This document shows positions 59,517 to 64,000 of a stretch of 64,000 nt of DNA, piece after piece (the first letter of the stretch is position 1; the number at the start of each line of letters is the position of its first letter). The notes beneath the pieces were generated by a model. It was not told the origin of the DNA. It saw nothing but the letters and a program-made list of their open reading frames with translations, and searched no databases. The position numbers and the translations under genes were made by a program. The stretch comes from Myxococcota bacterium (GTDB lineage: Bacteria; Myxococcota_A; UBA796), in assembly GCA_029251165.1 (NCBI GenBank), contig JAQXDW010000142.1:1-64000 (forward strand), given 5' to 3'.

Positions 59517-61189
59517 TCCTCGCCCTGCTCGCTGCTGCACACGCCCGCTGTGCGGATCTGCCCGTCCGCAGCGCGCTGACCTGCTCGTCGGTCATCCAGG
59601 ATGAGCTGACCGACGAGACCCCGAACCGACTGACCGGTCCTTATGTCTGCCCAAAGGAGCTGCATCAGCGCGGCGGGGAGCACATCTACTCGTTCCGCTG
59701 TCAGCAGAGTGGCCCGGTCAACCTGCTGATCTCCGACCTGGAGTGTGACCTCGACATCTACGTCCTCGACGACACCTGCGACACCCGGCGGGGATGCGTG
59801 GGCGAGTCGGTCGCGGCCAGCAATGCCTCCGATCGGGTCCGGTTCGACTGCCGAGCAGGACAGCAGTACTTCATCGCAATCGAGGGCTACGGCTTCCAGG
59901 GCTTCATCGGACGGTGTGGCAGACGCAACAGCAGCGGGCGCTACACCCTGCAGTTCGACGTCTCGGATGTCACCGGTGGCTGCCAGGAGCACTGCAGCGA
60001 TGGTGCAGACAACGACAACGACGGCCAGATTGACTGCGACGACACGGACTGCACCTCTGAGGAGAGCTGCCTGATGCTCTCCGGGCTGACGCTCGACACC
60101 TCCGGCCTCCCGACCTCCTGCGCGGTCGGAGCAGACTGCGCCGGTACCGTGGCGCTGCGGCTTCCTGATGGCCCCCAGAAGGTCCGCTGGCAGGCAGCAC
60201 TCGCCGATCCGGCCACCGCGATCACCCTCAACGGCGTGCCGATGCCGCGCCAGAGTGGCGCGCACTACACCGCCCGACGCTCGGGCCAGAACCCCACCAC
60301 CGAGACCTGGACGATTGCGGTCACCCCCGCAGACGGGGAGGCGATCACTGCGCTGCACACGGTCTCGTACTTCTCGCCGCTCCGACTCGTCGTCCCGCAG
60401 CAGCTCGACTTCGGCACCCTACCGGCAGGCTCCAGCACCTTCGGTCCACAGCACTGTCAGACACTGGATCTCTCTGCCTCACAGAACCTCGATCAGCACC
60501 TCTTTGACCTCACCTTCGGCGAGCCTGACGGCGGCTGCGAGGCCGAGCCGGTGCTCCGTGCCGGCTCCCAGCGGCGGCCCCGACCCAGCCGCCTTCCGCT
60601 GGAGGGAATTGCGCTGTCAGAGACCCTCGAGCTGTGCCTCAGCGTCCCGGCCTGTGCAGGAGACTCCGGCAGCGGCGCCAGCCTGCACATCACACCACGG
60701 ACCGCAGCCTATGCCGATCAGGCTGCCACGGTCACGCTGGACTGGACCGTCACAGAGCGCTCCTGGCTGTCGTGCAACTGGTGGTGGCTGGCGATCCTGA
60801 GCAGCATCGCCTTCACCCTCTGGGTGATCGCAGGCTTCATCCGCCCGCATCGATTTGCCCGAGAGGCCGGCATCCAGATCGCCGGCTCAGAGAAGGGACT
60901 GCGCCGAGCGGCCCCCCAGCTCCTCCGAGAGTTTCGCGGTGCGCGCGCGGGCTTCTACCGAGACGCCGCGCTGGGTGTGCACGCCGATGGCAGCGTCAAC
61001 GGACGCCTCAAGGGCAGCATCGTCCAGCTCCACGCCACCCGCCAGGGCGTTGTCTTGAAGGGTGCGGTGGAGCTTCAGGACCGCCGGACCCGTCGTTGGG
61101 CCACTCCCGAAGACCTCATCGAGGGGCACCTCCCCTCTCCCGCCGCGACCTATCGCGCAGGAGATCTTTGGTTCAAGGTCGAAGTTTAG
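59513..61189 (+). CDS. PPC-domain membrane sensor with FHA-like cytoplasmic tail
   Basis: A 558-aa protein starting at a TTG (59513) that overlaps the phosphatase stop. Signal peptide (MILALLAAAHARC), a PPC-like beta domain (about 45-150; IYSFRCQQSGPVNLLISDLECDLDIYVLD...GYGFQGF), a calcium-type motif (CSDGADNDNDGQIDCDDTDC), an Ig-like part, the Cys domain shared with 44224 (LDFGTLPAG, LCLSVPACAG), a membrane segment (WWLAILSSIAFTLWVIAGFI) and a 110-residue tail with GARAGFYRDAALG. It closes the kinase/FHA/PP2C row and is a likely membrane receptor or assembly factor. Confidence 0.8.
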   Translation: MILALLAAAHARCADLPVRSALTCSSVIQDELTDETPNRLTGPYVCPKELHQRGGEHIYSFRCQQSGPVNLLISDLECDLDIYVLDDTCDTRRGCVGESVAASNASDRVRFDCRAGQQYFIAIEGYGFQGFIGRCGRRNSSGRYTLQFDVSDVTGGCQEHCSDGADNDNDGQIDCDDTDCTSEESCLMLSGLTLDTSGLPTSCAVGADCAGTVALRLPDGPQKVRWQAALADPATAITLNGVPMPRQSGAHYTARRSGQNPTTETWTIAVTPADGEAITALHTVSYFSPLRLVVPQQLDFGTLPAGSSTFGPQHCQTLDLSASQNLDQHLFDLTFGEPDGGCEAEPVLRAGSQRRPRPSRLPLEGIALSETLELCLSVPACAGDSGSGASLHITPRTAAYADQAATVTLDWTVTERSWLSCNWWWLAILSSIAFTLWVIAGFIRPHRFAREAGIQIAGSEKGLRRAAPQLLREFRGARAGFYRDAALGVHADGSVNGRLKGSIVQLHATRQGVVLKGAVELQDRRTRRWATPEDLIEGHLPSPAATYRAGDLWFKVEV

Positions 61190-61293
61190 ACTTAGCCGTG
61201 ACTCAGACAAGTTCAAGACCCATTTTTAACGACGCTGGGCCAGAGACGTGCCATCTTGATTCACAGACACGCGGATAGATTGAAGGAGCCTTG

Positions 61294-63326
<2,033 letters not shown>

Positions 63327-63347
<21 letters not shown>

Positions 63348-63384
63348 CCACAGCCGACAAGCAACCACAGTCTTTCGACAAGTA
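63327..63384 (+). repeat. 20-bp direct repeat around the stop codon
   Basis: CCACAGTCTTTCGACAAGTA occurs at 63327-63346 and again at 63365-63384, with a degenerate third copy (GCCACAGCCGACAAGCA) between. The first copy contains the stop of the propeller gene. Confidence 0.8.
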
Positions 63385-63394
63385 TGAGGTACCT

Positions 63395-64000
63395 GTGCTC
63401 CTCCTTTTCCTGACAGCCGGCTGCAGCAACGACAAAGCAACCGAGACCGGCACTCCAGCCGACACTGAGGACGGCTGGGAGTGCACCCTGACCGATGGTG
63501 CAGACTCTCCGTTCGCCAGCCAGCTCGGCTGCCTCGAAGACTTTGACGTGCTGGCATCGCTGCCGCTGGATGCCTCCATCCCCGGTGCGCGCTCCGTCAA
63601 GACGGTCGTCGACCGAACCGACAGCTCCGAGCTGTACTTCATGAACTCGGTGCTCTACCCGATCCACTGGGAATTTGCCTCCGCTCAGCTCTCCGGTGAC
63701 GGGCTCCCGCTCGTTCCAGATCTCGGCACCTTCAACACCACCGAGTACTACAGCCCCGACCGGCGCTTCATCCTCGGCGCGGCCTCGTACTATGAAGGCC
63801 CCGAGGTGTGGGTCTATGAGATCTCTCCCTATGACACCGCCGGGGCCGATCTGATCGCTGAGGCGTTCTACAAGATCCAAGAGAACAGCTTCTTTGGCGA
63901 GGATCTCTACTTCCATCCCACCTCCACGCTTGTCGATGCGGTCGCCGCAGAGCTTCCCTCTGACATCCCGATCATGACCACCGACGAGCTGTATGCCGGG
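63395..64000 (+). CDS. Lipoprotein, N-terminal part, cut by window end
   Basis: A gene not in the ORF track because it runs off the window: 202 codons open from a GTG at 63395 with GAGGT five bases before it. Leader MLLLFLTAGC is a lipobox; then a short Thr/Asp/Glu linker and a domain reading SSELYFMNSVLYPIHWEFASAQLSG, PDLGTFNTTEYYSPDRRFILGAASYYEGPEVWVYEISPYDTA, LYFHPTSTLVDAVA, TTDELYAG. This recalls the N-terminal region of large myxobacterial exported proteins with a PEP/pyruvate-binding domain, a recollection I cannot check here. Confidence 0.65.
   Translation, partial: MLLLFLTAGCSNDKATETGTPADTEDGWECTLTDGADSPFASQLGCLEDFDVLASLPLDASIPGARSVKTVVDRTDSSELYFMNSVLYPIHWEFASAQLSGDGLPLVPDLGTFNTTEYYSPDRRFILGAASYYEGPEVWVYEISPYDTAGADLIAEAFYKIQENSFFGEDLYFHPTSTLVDAVAAELPSDIPIMTTDELYAG

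Overview
The window is a GC-rich, gene-dense stretch of a Gram-negative bacterial chromosome, most likely from an uncultured member of the Myxococcota. The inference rests on style: many lipoproteins whose lipobox is followed by acidic Asp/Ala/Thr linkers, CotH-kinase and lamin-tail proteins, MopE-type calcium/copper-binding motifs (DGDCDDSD...), VIT/VWA proteins, abundant FHA domains, a bacterial Ser/Thr kinase with a PP2C phosphatase, and hybrid histidine kinases. No rRNA, tRNA, insertion sequence, prophage or CRISPR array was recognised.

Layout. 1-3.4 kb: the tail of an Ala-Pro-rich protein, a coupled lipoprotein/SnoaL/degenerate PilB-like operon, a lipoprotein and a frameshifted metzincin remnant. 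3.4-8.4 kb: YbaK-type deacylase, M20 amidohydrolase, an exported helical-repeat protein, and acyl-CoA synthetase. 8.4-14.7 kb: a minus-strand operon of VIT/VWA protein, ECF-like sigma factor (probable CTG start), a 75-aa protein, ATP-grasp ligase, metallo-beta-lactamase lipoprotein and SGNH hydrolase. 14.8-18.8 kb: CotH and arylsulfotransferase-like lipoproteins, plus a membrane protein next to a decayed truncated copy of itself. 19-23.8 kb: a zinc-ribbon/MopE-motif small protein translationally coupled to a radical SAM/SPASM enzyme, a VWA lipoprotein, DUF445 protein and an exported protein with a duplicated 55-residue module. 23.8-29.4 kb: five overlapping minus-strand genes (coiled-coil protein, GT-B glycosyltransferase, three radical SAM proteins).

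29.4-32.6 kb is housekeeping (proline dehydrogenase, CoA-binding protein, THUMP/RlmL methyltransferase). 32.8-41 kb is a surface-lipoprotein region: CotH and lamin-tail genes in pairs, a double lamin-tail/MopE protein and a YadA-head-like lipoprotein. 41.4-50.1 kb holds a homocysteine methyltransferase/MTHFR fusion convergent with a second MTHFR, then a minus-strand operon with a large sensor-like membrane protein, TrmO, an M20 lipoprotein, a BamA-like barrel and a small Cys-rich lipoprotein. 50.3-54.1 kb: membrane aspartyl protease, hybrid histidine kinase and a single-domain response regulator.

54.1-61.2 kb is the most distinctive locus: a small membrane protein divergent from a kinase-FHA, zinc-ribbon-FHA, VWA-TM-FHA, PP2C-TM and a PPC-domain sensor. 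The last four plus-strand genes overlap by four bases each. Two membrane proteins here and one at 44.2 kb end in a related cytoplasmic domain that I read as a divergent FHA-like module, and the FHA proteins carry four copies of a basic-Thr motif that could be the kinase targets. The window closes with three lipoprotein genes, the last cut by the window edge.
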